Shown here: piece after piece, positions 27,531 to 36,644 of the stretch
How the letters are laid out: every line of letters starts with the position of its first letter
How positions within the stretch are numbered: the stretch's first letter is position 1
Origin: Prochlorococcus sp. AG-402-O16
Lineage (GTDB): Bacteria > Cyanobacteriota > Cyanobacteriia > PCC-6307 > Cyanobiaceae
DNA length: 64,000 nucleotides
Direction of reading: 5' to 3'
Assembly (NCBI GenBank): GCA_003216415.1
Contig: QCIY01000001.1
Span: 207,819 to 271,818, forward strand
The notes under the pieces: generated by a model
The model's input: the letters and a program-made list of their open reading frames with translations, nothing else
Told to the model about the DNA's origin: nothing
Database searches by the model: none
Made by a program: the position numbers and the translations under genes

Positions 27531-28376
27531 ATGCGTAGAAGCTTAAGAGATTCAATAGTTGGTTTTTCCTTATTAGGCGGAATTTTAATATTCACATTTT
27601 TCTCTTTTTGGCTAAGAGGAGTGAAATTATCTTCAAAAAATTGGTACCTCTATGCTGAATTTAATAACGCAAGCGGTTTATCAAAAAAATCTCCAGTTAC
27701 TTACAGGGGAATTTTAGTAGGATCGATAGAAGATATCTTGTTTACGAATGAATCAATTAAAGCAAAAATAGTTTTAAATAATCCTGAAATTATTCTTCCA
27801 AGGCCAGCATTTGCAAGGGTAGTTACAAATTCTTTCCTTGGAGGAGATGTGCAAGTTGCTTTAGAAACTAGTGACAAGACAATTCCTAAAAACATTGCAA
27901 AACCTACATCCGAAAAATGCGATGCCAAATTAATTATTTGTCAGGGAGACACTATCACAGGGAAACAACTATCAAGTCTCTCAAATATAACTAATAGGAT
28001 AAGCCAACTTTTAAAAGAAACAAATCAAGAAAACTTAATTGAGAACATTATCAACTCAATTGACCAATTTGACAGAACACAAGAAAATCTTGATGAATTA
28101 ATTTATTTATCGAAAAAAGAAATACAAAGAGTTGAACCTCTCATACAAGAAATTACAATTGCTGCTAATCATTTGAATAACATTTTGTCTACTATTGATG
28201 ACAAAGAAACCCTAAATGACATTAAAGTGACAATTAATGCTGCTAGGTCTATCTCAACTAAAATAGATGATATGAGTGATGATTTTGAAAAATTAACGCA
28301 AGATAAAGAATTAACAAAATCTATAAGAGATTTAACGATTGGACTTTCAAAATTTCTTAACGAAATTTATCCTTGA
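27531..28376 (+). CDS. MCE-domain lipid-transport protein, MlaD/TGD2-like
   Basis: A 281-residue membrane-anchored protein. One N-terminal helix (about residues 11-28, IVGFSLLGGILIFTFFSFW) is followed by an MCE domain (LYAEFNNASGLSKKSPVTYRGILVGSIEDI... FARVVTNSFLGGDVQVAL). A long helical, coiled-coil-like C-terminus follows (residues about 150-280). It is the substrate-binding partner of the ATPase 5 bases upstream. By analogy with MlaD and TGD2 it would form a hexameric ring in the periplasm that handles phospholipids. It converges with chlD with 7 bases between. Confidence 0.85.
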   Translation: MRRSLRDSIVGFSLLGGILIFTFFSFWLRGVKLSSKNWYLYAEFNNASGLSKKSPVTYRGILVGSIEDILFTNESIKAKIVLNNPEIILPRPAFARVVTNSFLGGDVQVALETSDKTIPKNIAKPTSEKCDAKLIICQGDTITGKQLSSLSNITNRISQLLKETNQENLIENIINSIDQFDRTQENLDELIYLSKKEIQRVEPLIQEITIAANHLNNILSTIDDKETLNDIKVTINAARSISTKIDDMSDDFEKLTQDKELTKSIRDLTIGLSKFLNEIYP

Positions 28377-28383
28377 GAAATAT

Positions 28384-30561
28384 TTAGAATTCATTTATAG
28401 CATTTAAAGCCATAGCTGCGATTGCTTTATCTGTAGCTTTTGGCAGTTGGACATATTTCCCTTGAGCTGCCTCTGCTAATTCTTTACCAAATCCGCTTGC
28501 TATAAATTTTCTCTCTGTATCAATTACTAAGAGTTTTATCCCAAGCATGGGATATTTTGCAGCGATATCTAGTACCTCCTGTTTTAAATTGACATTTTCA
28601 TTATCTTTTCCCTCAACCTCATTTTGTCCTAGAGATAATCCTAATGGTACATTTCCTCTACCATCAGTAATTCCAACAACAATCACTTGACCTATATCTC
28701 CTGTTGAAAGAGCATTTTTTGCTACTTTTGCTGATTGTGTTAGTCCATGTGCTAGAGGAGAACCTCCACCACAAGGCATTGTTTCCAATCTTCTTTTTGC
28801 AGAAGTTATTGATCTTGTTGGAGGCAAAAGCACTTCGGCCTGATTACCTCTAAAAGGAATAAGAGCTACTTCATCTCTATTCTCATATGCCTCTGTTAAA
28901 AGTCTTATTACAGCGCCTTTGGCACTTTGCATTCTATTTAAAGCCATTGAGCCACTAGCATCAACCAGAAAAATGACTAAAGCTCCCGCCTTTTTTTGAA
29001 GAAGCTTTGCCCGAAAATCATTTTCTTCAATAACAATTGATTTATTAGGATTTCTTAATCTTCTCGATTTTTGATAAGGAGCAGCAGCTCTAAGAGTAGC
29101 ATCAACCGCAATTCTTTTTACTTTACCTCTTGGAATAATAGGTTTTACATATCTTCCTCTACTATCACTAAATATAACTGATCTACTCCCGCTATTCCCA
29201 GCTTTAGCTTTAGCTGATGAAAAAAGCAATAAATCAGGATCAACCATACATGCCTCAGGATCTAATATAAATTCTTCAGGTATTTCGGGAGTAGATTCAT
29301 CTTCTCCATCGGAATTATCCTCTTCTTGTTCTTGGTCTTGCTCATTATCATTTTCATTAGTCTCAGGTTCAGACTCTTCATTGTTTGATTGAGGTGGAGG
29401 TGGGGGACTCTGATCCTCTGGAGGGGGTGGTTGAATATCATCATCTTCTGGAGGTATTTGCATTGCTCGTGGAAGAATTACTAACCTTACTGCGACTTTT
29501 AGGTCTTCAGAATTTACATTCTCATCGCCTCGAAGAGCTGCATTAGCCTTTGCTACTTTTACTGCAAATAATTCTGACCTATGCCCTTCTACTCCTCCTC
29601 TAAGAGCTTCATTCACTAAATAGGTTATTTGCTCTTTTGTTATCTTGACATCCTTTAACCATTGCCTTGCCAAAATTAATTGAGTGGATAAATTATCAGA
29701 TTCTTCCGACCATTTTTCTGAAAATTTAATATTATTTTCGGCGTGTGATAAAACAGATTTTGTAATTTCAACTCTTTGAGCATTATCAATAGATTGATCT
29801 GCAGATAGCACAATCGCAAAACGATCTAAAACATGATCTCTTAAAGCACCTTCTTCAGGATTATAAGTTGCTATTAAAAGGGAATTACAAGGATGAGAAA
29901 GGCTTAAACCATCTCTTTCAATATTATTTTTCTCTCTTCCTGTAGCTTCAAGAATTAAATTTACAATACCATCATCCAATAAATTTATATCGTCTACATA
30001 AAGAACACCTCTATGAGCCTCTGCTAAAATTCCAGGCTGAAAAACTTGTTCCCCCGTACTTAATGAAGCAGCAACGTCTATTGATCCAACAAGTCTGTCT
30101 TCGGTTATGCCAATGGGAACTTGAATAAATGGCGCCTCTCTTACTTTTTTTGGAATTTCTTCAATTTGATTCAAATAATCACTTCCAATTGCCTCCTCTA
30201 ACATTTTATTAGTACTAATATCCCATTCTTCTGGTTTATCAGGATCTAGGTTCCTACCAATAGGTCTTAATGAAGTATTACTATTTCTCTTAGTTAGCTT
30301 TTCCAGGATTGATTCATTATCTAATACCTCTATAGGAGGGAGTAAAGTATGCAAACCCCTTGCTAATACTGACTTACCAGTGCCTCTTCCACCAGCGATA
30401 ATTACTCCTCCCAAACTGGGATCAACTGCTGCCAAAAGCAAAGATAATTTCAATAAGCTATGACCTGTAATTGCCGCCAGAGGGAAAGCTCTAAAAGAAT
30501 CCTTTGACTTCATTAAATCTTTTATTTCTCCTTTTTCTTTTAACTCGGGGTTCAAAATCAC
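28384..30561 (-). CDS. chlD: Magnesium-protoporphyrin chelatase subunit D
   Basis: Subunit of the ATP-dependent Mg-chelatase that commits protoporphyrin IX to chlorophyll. The 725-residue protein has an N-terminal AAA+ module ([22 protein letters not shown] is the Walker A region, [11 protein letters not shown] the Walker B). A Pro-rich then very acidic linker follows at about residues 370-425 ([35 protein letters not shown]). The C-terminal integrin-I/VWA domain carries the MIDAS motif [10 protein letters not shown]. ChlI and ChlH partners are not in the window. It is divergent from folK across 36 bases. Confidence 0.97.
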   Translation of the reverse strand: MILNPELKEKGEIKDLMKSKDSFRAFPLAAITGHSLLKLSLLLAAVDPSLGGVIIAGGRGTGKSVLARGLHTLLPPIEVLDNESILEKLTKRNSNTSLRPIGRNLDPDKPEEWDISTNKMLEEAIGSDYLNQIEEIPKKVREAPFIQVPIGITEDRLVGSIDVAASLSTGEQVFQPGILAEAHRGVLYVDDINLLDDGIVNLILEATGREKNNIERDGLSLSHPCNSLLIATYNPEEGALRDHVLDRFAIVLSADQSIDNAQRVEITKSVLSHAENNIKFSEKWSEESDNLSTQLILARQWLKDVKITKEQITYLVNEALRGGVEGHRSELFAVKVAKANAALRGDENVNSEDLKVAVRLVILPRAMQIPPEDDDIQPPPPEDQSPPPPPQSNNEESEPETNENDNEQDQEQEEDNSDGEDESTPEIPEEFILDPEACMVDPDLLLFSSAKAKAGNSGSRSVIFSDSRGRYVKPIIPRGKVKRIAVDATLRAAAPYQKSRRLRNPNKSIVIEENDFRAKLLQKKAGALVIFLVDASGSMALNRMQSAKGAVIRLLTEAYENRDEVALIPFRGNQAEVLLPPTRSITSAKRRLETMPCGGGSPLAHGLTQSAKVAKNALSTGDIGQVIVVGITDGRGNVPLGLSLGQNEVEGKDNENVNLKQEVLDIAAKYPMLGIKLLVIDTERKFIASGFGKELAEAAQGKYVQLPKATDKAIAAMALNAINEF

Positions 30562-30597
30562 TTTAAAAATGCCTGATATAGAATTTATCCAATAACT

Positions 30598-31176
30598 TTG
30601 TTTTTTGTAGTGGAATTATCAAATCTTAATATCAAAAATGGACTATGTATATCCCTCGGAGCAAATATTGATAGTAAATTCGGAAGCCCTCTTAAGTCAC
30701 TATTAATTTGCAAACCAAAATTAGAAGAAATAATAAAAGAGTGGGCAGTCCAATCTAACAAAAAAAAAGACGAGAAAAGAAAATTTCATGCAAACTTTTT
30801 TTGGTCTTCAATTTATGAGACATTACCTCATGGAGTTGAAAATGAGCAGCCAAATTATCTAAATACTCTAGTTCTTATAAAAAGTAATTCTTTTCCAAAA
30901 CCATCAAATAAAAAGGCGAAATTACTTTTAAAAGAGCTAAAAAACTTAGAGAAATTTTTCGGAAGAGAAAAGACTCCAAAGGGTAAGAAATGGCTATCAA
31001 GATGTCTCGATTTAGATATTCTCTGGTGGGAAGATTTTCATACGGTTGACGAGGAATTAACATTACCTCACCCAAGATTCATGAATCGGAATTTCGTTAT
31101 TACGCCACTATCTGAGATCTTAAGTAGAAGCCAAAAAATCAAAAAGTTTGATGACCCAAAATGGTCTATTAATTGA
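30598..31176 (+). CDS. folK: 2-amino-4-hydroxy-6-hydroxymethyldihydropteridine pyrophosphokinase (HPPK)
   Basis: Transfers pyrophosphate from ATP to 6-hydroxymethyl-dihydropterin in folate synthesis. The motifs are [19 protein letters not shown] near the N-terminus, [50 protein letters not shown] (catalytic R and DxD pair) and [21 protein letters not shown]. At 192 residues it is slightly longer than E. coli FolK. It starts at TTG 30598 or GTG 30610. The second would place the first conserved strand at the usual distance. Confidence 0.9.
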   Translation: MFFVVELSNLNIKNGLCISLGANIDSKFGSPLKSLLICKPKLEEIIKEWAVQSNKKKDEKRKFHANFFWSSIYETLPHGVENEQPNYLNTLVLIKSNSFPKPSNKKAKLLLKELKNLEKFFGREKTPKGKKWLSRCLDLDILWWEDFHTVDEELTLPHPRFMNRNFVITPLSEILSRSQKIKKFDDPKWSIN

Positions 31177-31224
31177 TTTACAAAACCAAAAAATAACTGT
31201 TAGGCTAGTTTTATTTAAAAAATT

Positions 31225-31788
31225 ATGGGCAATAAAAACCTTATAAAAAGATCCATTTTTAAAGAAAAAATATCTGAGTTAAAATCAAAAAAATTTAGTT
31301 TCGAAATAAATAGAATTGAGCTTCCAAATGGACATGAAGGTGAATATGGATACATAAAACATCCTGGCGCTGCCCTAGCCGTACCTATTACAAAAGAAAA
31401 TAAAGTTATCATTCTTCGGCAATATAGATTTGCTGTTTCAAGGTATTTATTAGAATTTCCAGCAGGTACATTAGAAATAGGCGAAACACCTATTAATTCA
31501 ATTAAAAGAGAAATACAAGAAGAGACTGGATTTAGTGCAAACCTATGGGATGAATTAGGAACTCTTGTTCCTGCGCCTGGTTATGCAGATGAAGAAATTT
31601 ATTTATTTTTAGCGCGTGATTTAAGCAAACTAAATTTCGAGGTTAAAGGAGATTTAGATGAAGATATAGAAGTATTAATTTTAGATCCCGACGAACTAGA
31701 TAATCTTATTTCTAGTGGCGATGAAATTCTTGACGCAAAAACTGTGACAGCTTGGTTCAGAGCTAAACAATTTTTAGAAAAATTATGA
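31225..31788 (+). CDS. Nudix hydrolase, ADP-ribose pyrophosphatase type
   Basis: A 187-residue hydrolase of nucleoside-diphosphate-linked compounds. The Nudix box is complete (GTLEIGETPINSIKREIQEETGF, matching Gx5Ex7REUxEExGU). An ADP-ribose-type PAPGYADEEIYLFLARDL follows about 15 residues later, so ADP-ribose or a related sugar nucleotide is the likely substrate. Its stop overlaps the photolyase start by 4 bases (ATGA), so the two are coupled and may form a repair/housekeeping pair. Confidence 0.9.
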   Translation: MGNKNLIKRSIFKEKISELKSKKFSFEINRIELPNGHEGEYGYIKHPGAALAVPITKENKVIILRQYRFAVSRYLLEFPAGTLEIGETPINSIKREIQEETGFSANLWDELGTLVPAPGYADEEIYLFLARDLSKLNFEVKGDLDEDIEVLILDPDELDNLISSGDEILDAKTVTAWFRAKQFLEKL

Positions 31789-33221
31789 ATAATCCTAGGA
31801 TACTTTTTTGGCATAGAAAGGATTTAAGAATATTTGATAATCAAGCTTTAATCAAAGCATTTTCTTTATCAAATGCTATTACTTCAACTTATATTTTAGA
31901 TAAAAATTACTCACACGATTTTAATGCGAATTCAAGAGCTTGGTTTCTAGGAAATTCGCTTCAAGAATTAGGAATTAATTGGAAAAAAATGGGTAGTAGA
32001 TTAGTTTTACAAGAAGGAGATCCGCTATTAATAATCCCTCAATTAGCAAAAACGGTAGATGCTAAATTTGTTTTTTGGAATAAATCAATTGAACCTTATG
32101 AGATTAATCGAGATTTACAAATAAAGAAAATTCTAACAGATAAAAATATTCAAGTTATTGAATCTTGGGATCACTTATTAGTAGAACCTTTAAAAATATT
32201 TTCCGGAAATAGTAAACCTTATTCGGTTTATGGACCTTTTTATAAAAACCTTAAATCAAAAATGAATTTATTAGGTGCATATGACCAAGATAAAGTTGTT
32301 TTCCAGTTTGAAGATATAGAAAATAAACTCAAAGAAAATAAGACAATAAATTCATCTGTTTCGGTTCTAGAGAAATTTATCAAAAATATCAAATTTCCTG
32401 GTTCGAATATTTGTCCATGTAGACCTGGAGAGAATGCTGCAAAAACATTATTAAAAAACTTCATTAACGAAAAAAAAATATATTCTTATAATTCTGGACG
32501 AGATTTTCCTTCCCATAATGGGACATCTTTTCTAAGTGCATCTCTCAGATTCGGCACCATTAGCATTAGAAAAATTTGGAACGCCACATTAAATTTAAAT
32601 TCAGATTTTGCAAATCAAGGAGATTACCTATCAATTGAAACTTGGCAAAAAGAACTTGTTTGGCGTGAATTTTATCAACATTGCTTATTCCATTTCCCAG
32701 AGCTAGAGAAAGGTCCATATAGAAAAAAATGGGATCACTTTCCATGGCAAAACAATAATGAATGGTTTCAGCATTGGAGCAACGGAGAGACCGGAGTACC
32801 TATAGTTGATGCTGCAATGCGTCAACTAAATAGTACTGGCTGGATGCATAACAGATGTCGAATGATAGTCGCTTCATTTCTGGTAAAAGATCTTATATGC
32901 AATTGGCAAATGGGCGAGAAAAAATTTATGGAGACTTTGGTTGATGGAGACTTAGCTGCAAATAATGGCGGATGGCAGTGGAGCGCGAGTAGCGGTATGG
33001 ATCCAAAACCACTTAGAATTTTTAATCCATATACCCAAGCAAAAAAATTTGATCCTATTTGCGAATATATAAAATATTGGATTCCTGAATTATCTAAAGT
33101 GTCAAATTCAGAATTATTAAATGGGGAAATATCTAATTTAGAAAAAAATAATTATTCAAGCCCTATTGTCAATCACAACACACAACAAAGATTATTTAAA
33201 TCACTTTATGCTGAAATTTGA
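31785..33221 (+). CDS. phrB: Deoxyribodipyrimidine photolyase (class I CPD photolyase family)
   Basis: Light-driven repair of cyclobutane pyrimidine dimers, using FAD. The 478-residue protein has an N-terminal alpha/beta antenna domain (ILFWHRKDLRIFDNQALIKAF). The helical FAD domain has GRDFPSHNGTSFLSASLRFGTIS, WQKELVWREFYQH, GETGVPIVDAAMRQLNSTGWMHNRCRM and DGDLAANNGGWQWSASSGMDPKPLRIFNP. The WQW and Asn/Asp around the flavin are those of active photolyases rather than plant cryptochromes. This fits a surface-ocean, high-light lifestyle. It overlaps the aminotransferase gene by 16 bases at the 3' end. Confidence 0.94.
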   Translation: MNNPRILFWHRKDLRIFDNQALIKAFSLSNAITSTYILDKNYSHDFNANSRAWFLGNSLQELGINWKKMGSRLVLQEGDPLLIIPQLAKTVDAKFVFWNKSIEPYEINRDLQIKKILTDKNIQVIESWDHLLVEPLKIFSGNSKPYSVYGPFYKNLKSKMNLLGAYDQDKVVFQFEDIENKLKENKTINSSVSVLEKFIKNIKFPGSNICPCRPGENAAKTLLKNFINEKKIYSYNSGRDFPSHNGTSFLSASLRFGTISIRKIWNATLNLNSDFANQGDYLSIETWQKELVWREFYQHCLFHFPELEKGPYRKKWDHFPWQNNNEWFQHWSNGETGVPIVDAAMRQLNSTGWMHNRCRMIVASFLVKDLICNWQMGEKKFMETLVDGDLAANNGGWQWSASSGMDPKPLRIFNPYTQAKKFDPICEYIKYWIPELSKVSNSELLNGEISNLEKNNYSSPIVNHNTQQRLFKSLYAEI

Positions 33222-34411
33222 ATTTCCTCTATACAATTCTTTAAAACTTTATTTAAATTTTCTGCTACATAAACTTGCTCTTCATAAGAAATTTCAGGAA
33301 ACATTGGAAGACTAAGAACTTCTGTACAAATTCTCTCTGTATTAATGAGTTTTGTTCTAGAAAAATTTTTATTTTTGTAAGCTATTTGTGCGTGTATTGG
33401 AATTGGATAATAAATAATTGAATTAATACCTTTTTCAAAAAGTTGTTGTTTTACCAAATTCCTTAAGGAATAGTATTTTTTGCAATCAGTATCAAATAAA
33501 TTTGAAAAATCTTCATTTAAAAAATATTTATCGTTTCTTAATTTGATTACAAATTGATTCCAAGAATGGGAAATTGAATCAGACCTAATTTTTGGAAAAC
33601 TAATAAATGGATTTTTTTCTAATAAATCAAGGTAATTATTAGCAATTTTTTGGCGATTATTAATCCACTTAGAAATATATTTAATTTTAATGTTTAATAT
33701 GGCAGCTTGAATGGTATCAAGTCTGCTGTTATATCCAATTTGGGTATGATGATATCTTATTGGGCTGCCATGAACAGCTAGTTCTCTAATTTTTTTTGCA
33801 ATCTTCTGATCTGAAGTTGTTACTGCTCCACCATCTCCAGCAGCTCCTAAATTTTTAGTAGGGAAAAAGCTAAAACAGCCTATATCACCGATACTACCAA
33901 CTTTGGAAGTTTCCCACATTGTGCATGTTGCCTGAGCACAATCTTCGATTACTTTTAAGTCATATTTCTTGGCCAAAGATTTTATTAAGGTCATATTCAC
34001 TGCATTACCAAATAGATGAACTGGCATAATTGCCTTGGTATTAAAATTTATTTCTTGTTCTATTAGTTCAGTATTAATTAGATAAGTTTCTGGATCTATA
34101 TCTACCAAAACAGGATTAGCACCAACTGCACTAATAGCCTCTGCAGTTGCAAAAAAGCTAAAAGATGAGGTAATAACTTCATCACCCACACCAATATCTA
34201 ATGCGCGCAAAGCTAAGACTAAAGCATCAGTTCCACTATTACATCCAATAGTATTTTCAACACCAATCAGATTTGAAAAACTCTCCTCAAATTTGGCAAT
34301 TTCTTGTCCTCCAATATACTGGCCCCCTTTCAAAACTTTAGAAACCTCACTCTCAATTTCAGAGCCAATGTCTTGGAACTGCCTATCTAAAGTAAATGGA
34401 GGTATCTGCAT
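33206..34411 (-). CDS. DegT/DnrJ/EryC1/StrS family sugar aminotransferase
   Basis: PLP-dependent aminotransferase of 401 residues that typically makes amino sugars on nucleotide-linked substrates for surface polysaccharides. The family landmarks are IGCNSGTDALVLALRALDIGVGDEVITSSFSFFATAEAI, VIEDCAQATCT (Asp under the PLP ring), GCFSFFPTKNLGAAGDGGAV (PLP Lys in TKN) and YNSRLDTIQAAIL. The C-terminal YPIPIHAQIAYK is also typical. No glycosyltransferase or sugar-epimerase genes surround it, so its pathway partners must be elsewhere. Substrate unknown. Confidence 0.9.
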   Translation of the reverse strand: MQIPPFTLDRQFQDIGSEIESEVSKVLKGGQYIGGQEIAKFEESFSNLIGVENTIGCNSGTDALVLALRALDIGVGDEVITSSFSFFATAEAISAVGANPVLVDIDPETYLINTELIEQEINFNTKAIMPVHLFGNAVNMTLIKSLAKKYDLKVIEDCAQATCTMWETSKVGSIGDIGCFSFFPTKNLGAAGDGGAVTTSDQKIAKKIRELAVHGSPIRYHHTQIGYNSRLDTIQAAILNIKIKYISKWINNRQKIANNYLDLLEKNPFISFPKIRSDSISHSWNQFVIKLRNDKYFLNEDFSNLFDTDCKKYYSLRNLVKQQLFEKGINSIIYYPIPIHAQIAYKNKNFSRTKLINTERICTEVLSLPMFPEISYEEQVYVAENLNKVLKNCIEEIQISA

Positions 34412-34464
34412 AGTAAATATATTAACCCTAAACGATATTTCTATGGGTAAAAAAAATTTTTACT

Positions 34465-35058
34465 TCATTTAAACCAACTTGGTTCTTTACCAGGAGTCCA
34501 TTTTATATTGCAACCTAAAGAAGGCATCTGATTTGAAGGATAAGAATTATCTTGATTCAAATCTTTTACAGCAGAGCGCAAATCTTTTCCAGAAAGAGGG
34601 ATATTATTACCTGGTCTACTATCGTCTAATTGGCCATGATAATACAATAAAAAATCACCATCTCCTTCATTTGAAAAAAGATAAAAATCTGGGGTGCAAG
34701 CCGCTTTTAATTTCTTAGCAAAATTTTGATTTTCATCATATAGATAAGGAAAACTCCATCCCTGTGTTTGTGCTTGTAATCTCAAATTGTTAGGAGAATC
34801 TGAAGGATGAGTGACAATATCATTACTAGAAATTGCAACTGTTTGAACTGTATTTTCAATTTCTTTACTTAAGGTGAAAATTTGATTCTCAATATATTTA
34901 ACAAATGGGCAATGGGTACAAATAAACATTAAAAGTAAATGTCGATTATCTAGATTATGAGAATTAAAATATTCATTTTTTGAAGAATTAGCATTTAACA
35001 TTTCGAAATTCGGTAATTGAAAACCTAATTCCAAAACCATAGAATTTGTTCTTACCAT
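34465..35058 (-). CDS. Thioredoxin-fold AhpC/TSA-type redoxin
   Basis: A 197-residue redoxin using ATG 35058; a TTG two codons upstream is possible. The pattern is that of the AhpC/TSA and TlpA-like group: LELGFQLPNFEMLN, HLLLMFICTHCPFVKYIENQI with a CxxC motif (C47 and C50), and VQTVAISSNDI followed by an LQAQTQGWSFPYLYDENQNFAKKLKAACTPDFYLF cis-Pro region. No signal peptide is evident, so it is probably cytosolic. It belongs to the group often annotated as thiol-disulfide isomerase/thioredoxin-like. The target is unknown. Confidence 0.82.
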   Translation of the reverse strand: MVRTNSMVLELGFQLPNFEMLNANSSKNEYFNSHNLDNRHLLLMFICTHCPFVKYIENQIFTLSKEIENTVQTVAISSNDIVTHPSDSPNNLRLQAQTQGWSFPYLYDENQNFAKKLKAACTPDFYLFSNEGDGDFLLYYHGQLDDSRPGNNIPLSGKDLRSAVKDLNQDNSYPSNQMPSLGCNIKWTPGKEPSWFK

Positions 35059-35163
35059 GTTCAAGTTAAAAATTCTTTGATATTTGAAAATTATTGTATA
35101 TTTTGCAGTATTCCGTAAAGATAGGTACTTTTATATAGGAGAATAATAGAAATAATAAACAAA

Positions 35164-35946
35164 ATGCTTCTAAATCTAACTGGCAAAAAAATTCTTGTTA
35201 CGGGAATTGCCAACAATCGTTCAATAGCATGGGGTATCGCTCAACAACTTTCAAAAGCCGGCGCAGAACTTGGAATCACATATTTGCCTGATGATAAGGG
35301 AAGATTTGAGTCTAAAGTTAGAGAACTAACTGAACCTTTAAACCCATCGTTATTTTTGCCTCTTGATGTTCAAAATCCAGCTCAAATTGAAGAAATCTTT
35401 AAAAATATAAAAGACAATTGGGGGCAAATTGACGGATTAGTTCACTGCCTAGCTTTTGCGGGACGCGATGAATTGATTGGAGATTATAGTGCTACCACTT
35501 CAGAGGGTTTTGATAGGGCTCTTAATATAAGTGCGTATTCGTTAGCACCTTTATGTAAAGCAGCAAAACCACTTTTTAGTGATGGTGCTGGAGTTGTCTC
35601 ATTAACTTATTTAGGTTCAGAAAGGGCAATTCCTAACTATAACGTGATGGGAGTTGCTAAAGCAGCTTTAGAAGCTTCAGTAAGATATCTTTCTGCAGAA
35701 CTTGGTCCCGAAAAACAAGTCAGAGTTAACGCAATAAGTGCTGGGCCTATAAGAACACTTGCTAGTTCTGCTATAGGTGGCATTTTAGATATGATTCACA
35801 ATGTTGAAGAAAAGGCTCCTTTACGCAGAACAGTCACTCAAACAGAAGTAGGTAATACAGCTGCTTTTTTATTAAGTGATCTCTCTAGCGGCATTTCAGG
35901 CCAAACAATTTATGTTGATGCGGGTTACTGCATTAATGGAATGTAA
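35164..35946 (+). CDS. fabI: Enoyl-[acyl-carrier-protein] reductase (NADH), FabI
   Basis: Last step of the fatty-acid elongation cycle. Short-chain dehydrogenase of 260 residues: LVTGIANNRSIAWGIAQ is the cofactor loop typical of FabI rather than general SDRs. The catalytic Tyr/Lys lie in NYNVMGVAKAALEASVRYLS, with TYLGSERAIPNY before them. SAGPIRTLASSAIGG is the substrate-loop region. hisB starts 20 bases later in the same direction. Confidence 0.96.
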   Translation: MLLNLTGKKILVTGIANNRSIAWGIAQQLSKAGAELGITYLPDDKGRFESKVRELTEPLNPSLFLPLDVQNPAQIEEIFKNIKDNWGQIDGLVHCLAFAGRDELIGDYSATTSEGFDRALNISAYSLAPLCKAAKPLFSDGAGVVSLTYLGSERAIPNYNVMGVAKAALEASVRYLSAELGPEKQVRVNAISAGPIRTLASSAIGGILDMIHNVEEKAPLRRTVTQTEVGNTAAFLLSDLSSGISGQTIYVDAGYCINGM

Positions 35947-35966
35947 ACTAAGTTTTTTGCATAAAA

Positions 35967-36572
35967 ATGTCATCTCTAAGGCAATCTGAAATAAAAAGAA
36001 AAACGAATGAAACAGATATTTCTGTATTTATAAACTTAGATGGAAATGGAATTTCTGAGATTGATACAGGGATACCATTCTTAGATCATATGCTTCATCA
36101 AATATCCAGTCATGGTTTGTTCGATTTAAAAATAAAAGCAATTGGAGATACCCATATTGATGATCATCATACAAATGAAGATGTAGGAATCGCATTAGGC
36201 AAAGCATTTTCAAAAGCCTTGGGAGAAAGAAAAGGAATAAGCAGATTTGGACATTTCTTTGCCCCATTAGATGAAGCATTAGTTCAAGTCACTTTAGACT
36301 GCTCTGGTAGACCGCATCTATCTTATGATCTTCAATTAAAAGCCCCTAGAATAGGAAATTATGATACTGAACTAGTAAGAGAGTTTTTTATTGCCTTTGT
36401 AAATAACAGCGGTATTACTCTGCATATTAATCAAATACGAGGAAGTAATTCACATCACATAGTTGAGGCGTGCTTTAAAGCTTTTTCAAGAGCAATGAGA
36501 ATGGCTACCGAGATAGATCCAAGAAGATCTGATTCAATTCCAAGCAGTAAAGGAATGTTAGAAAAACAATAA
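35967..36572 (+). CDS. hisB: Imidazoleglycerol-phosphate dehydratase
   Basis: Sixth step of histidine synthesis, as the monofunctional enzyme (201 residues). Metal-binding His clusters are [11 protein letters not shown] and [11 protein letters not shown], with a second set at [17 protein letters not shown]. It sits downstream of fabI rather than in a his operon, which is normal for cyanobacteria, where his genes are scattered. Confidence 0.97.
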   Translation: MSSLRQSEIKRKTNETDISVFINLDGNGISEIDTGIPFLDHMLHQISSHGLFDLKIKAIGDTHIDDHHTNEDVGIALGKAFSKALGERKGISRFGHFFAPLDEALVQVTLDCSGRPHLSYDLQLKAPRIGNYDTELVREFFIAFVNNSGITLHINQIRGSNSHHIVEACFKAFSRAMRMATEIDPRRSDSIPSSKGMLEKQ

Positions 36573-36644
36573 AATAGGAATTTTTTCGCATCAGCCACAA
36601 TTCAGTTGATTTTTGGCGAAGATAGATATAGTGATTATTTTGTC

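Noticed and set aside
29262..29444. A Met/Lys/Asn-rich minus-strand frame within chlD
   Set aside because: It is an out-of-frame translation of the repetitive acidic linker of chlD.
36028..36279. Minus-strand 83-residue frame opposite hisB
   Set aside because: It is antisense to highly conserved hisB codons and rich in His/Leu from the metal-binding motifs read backwards.
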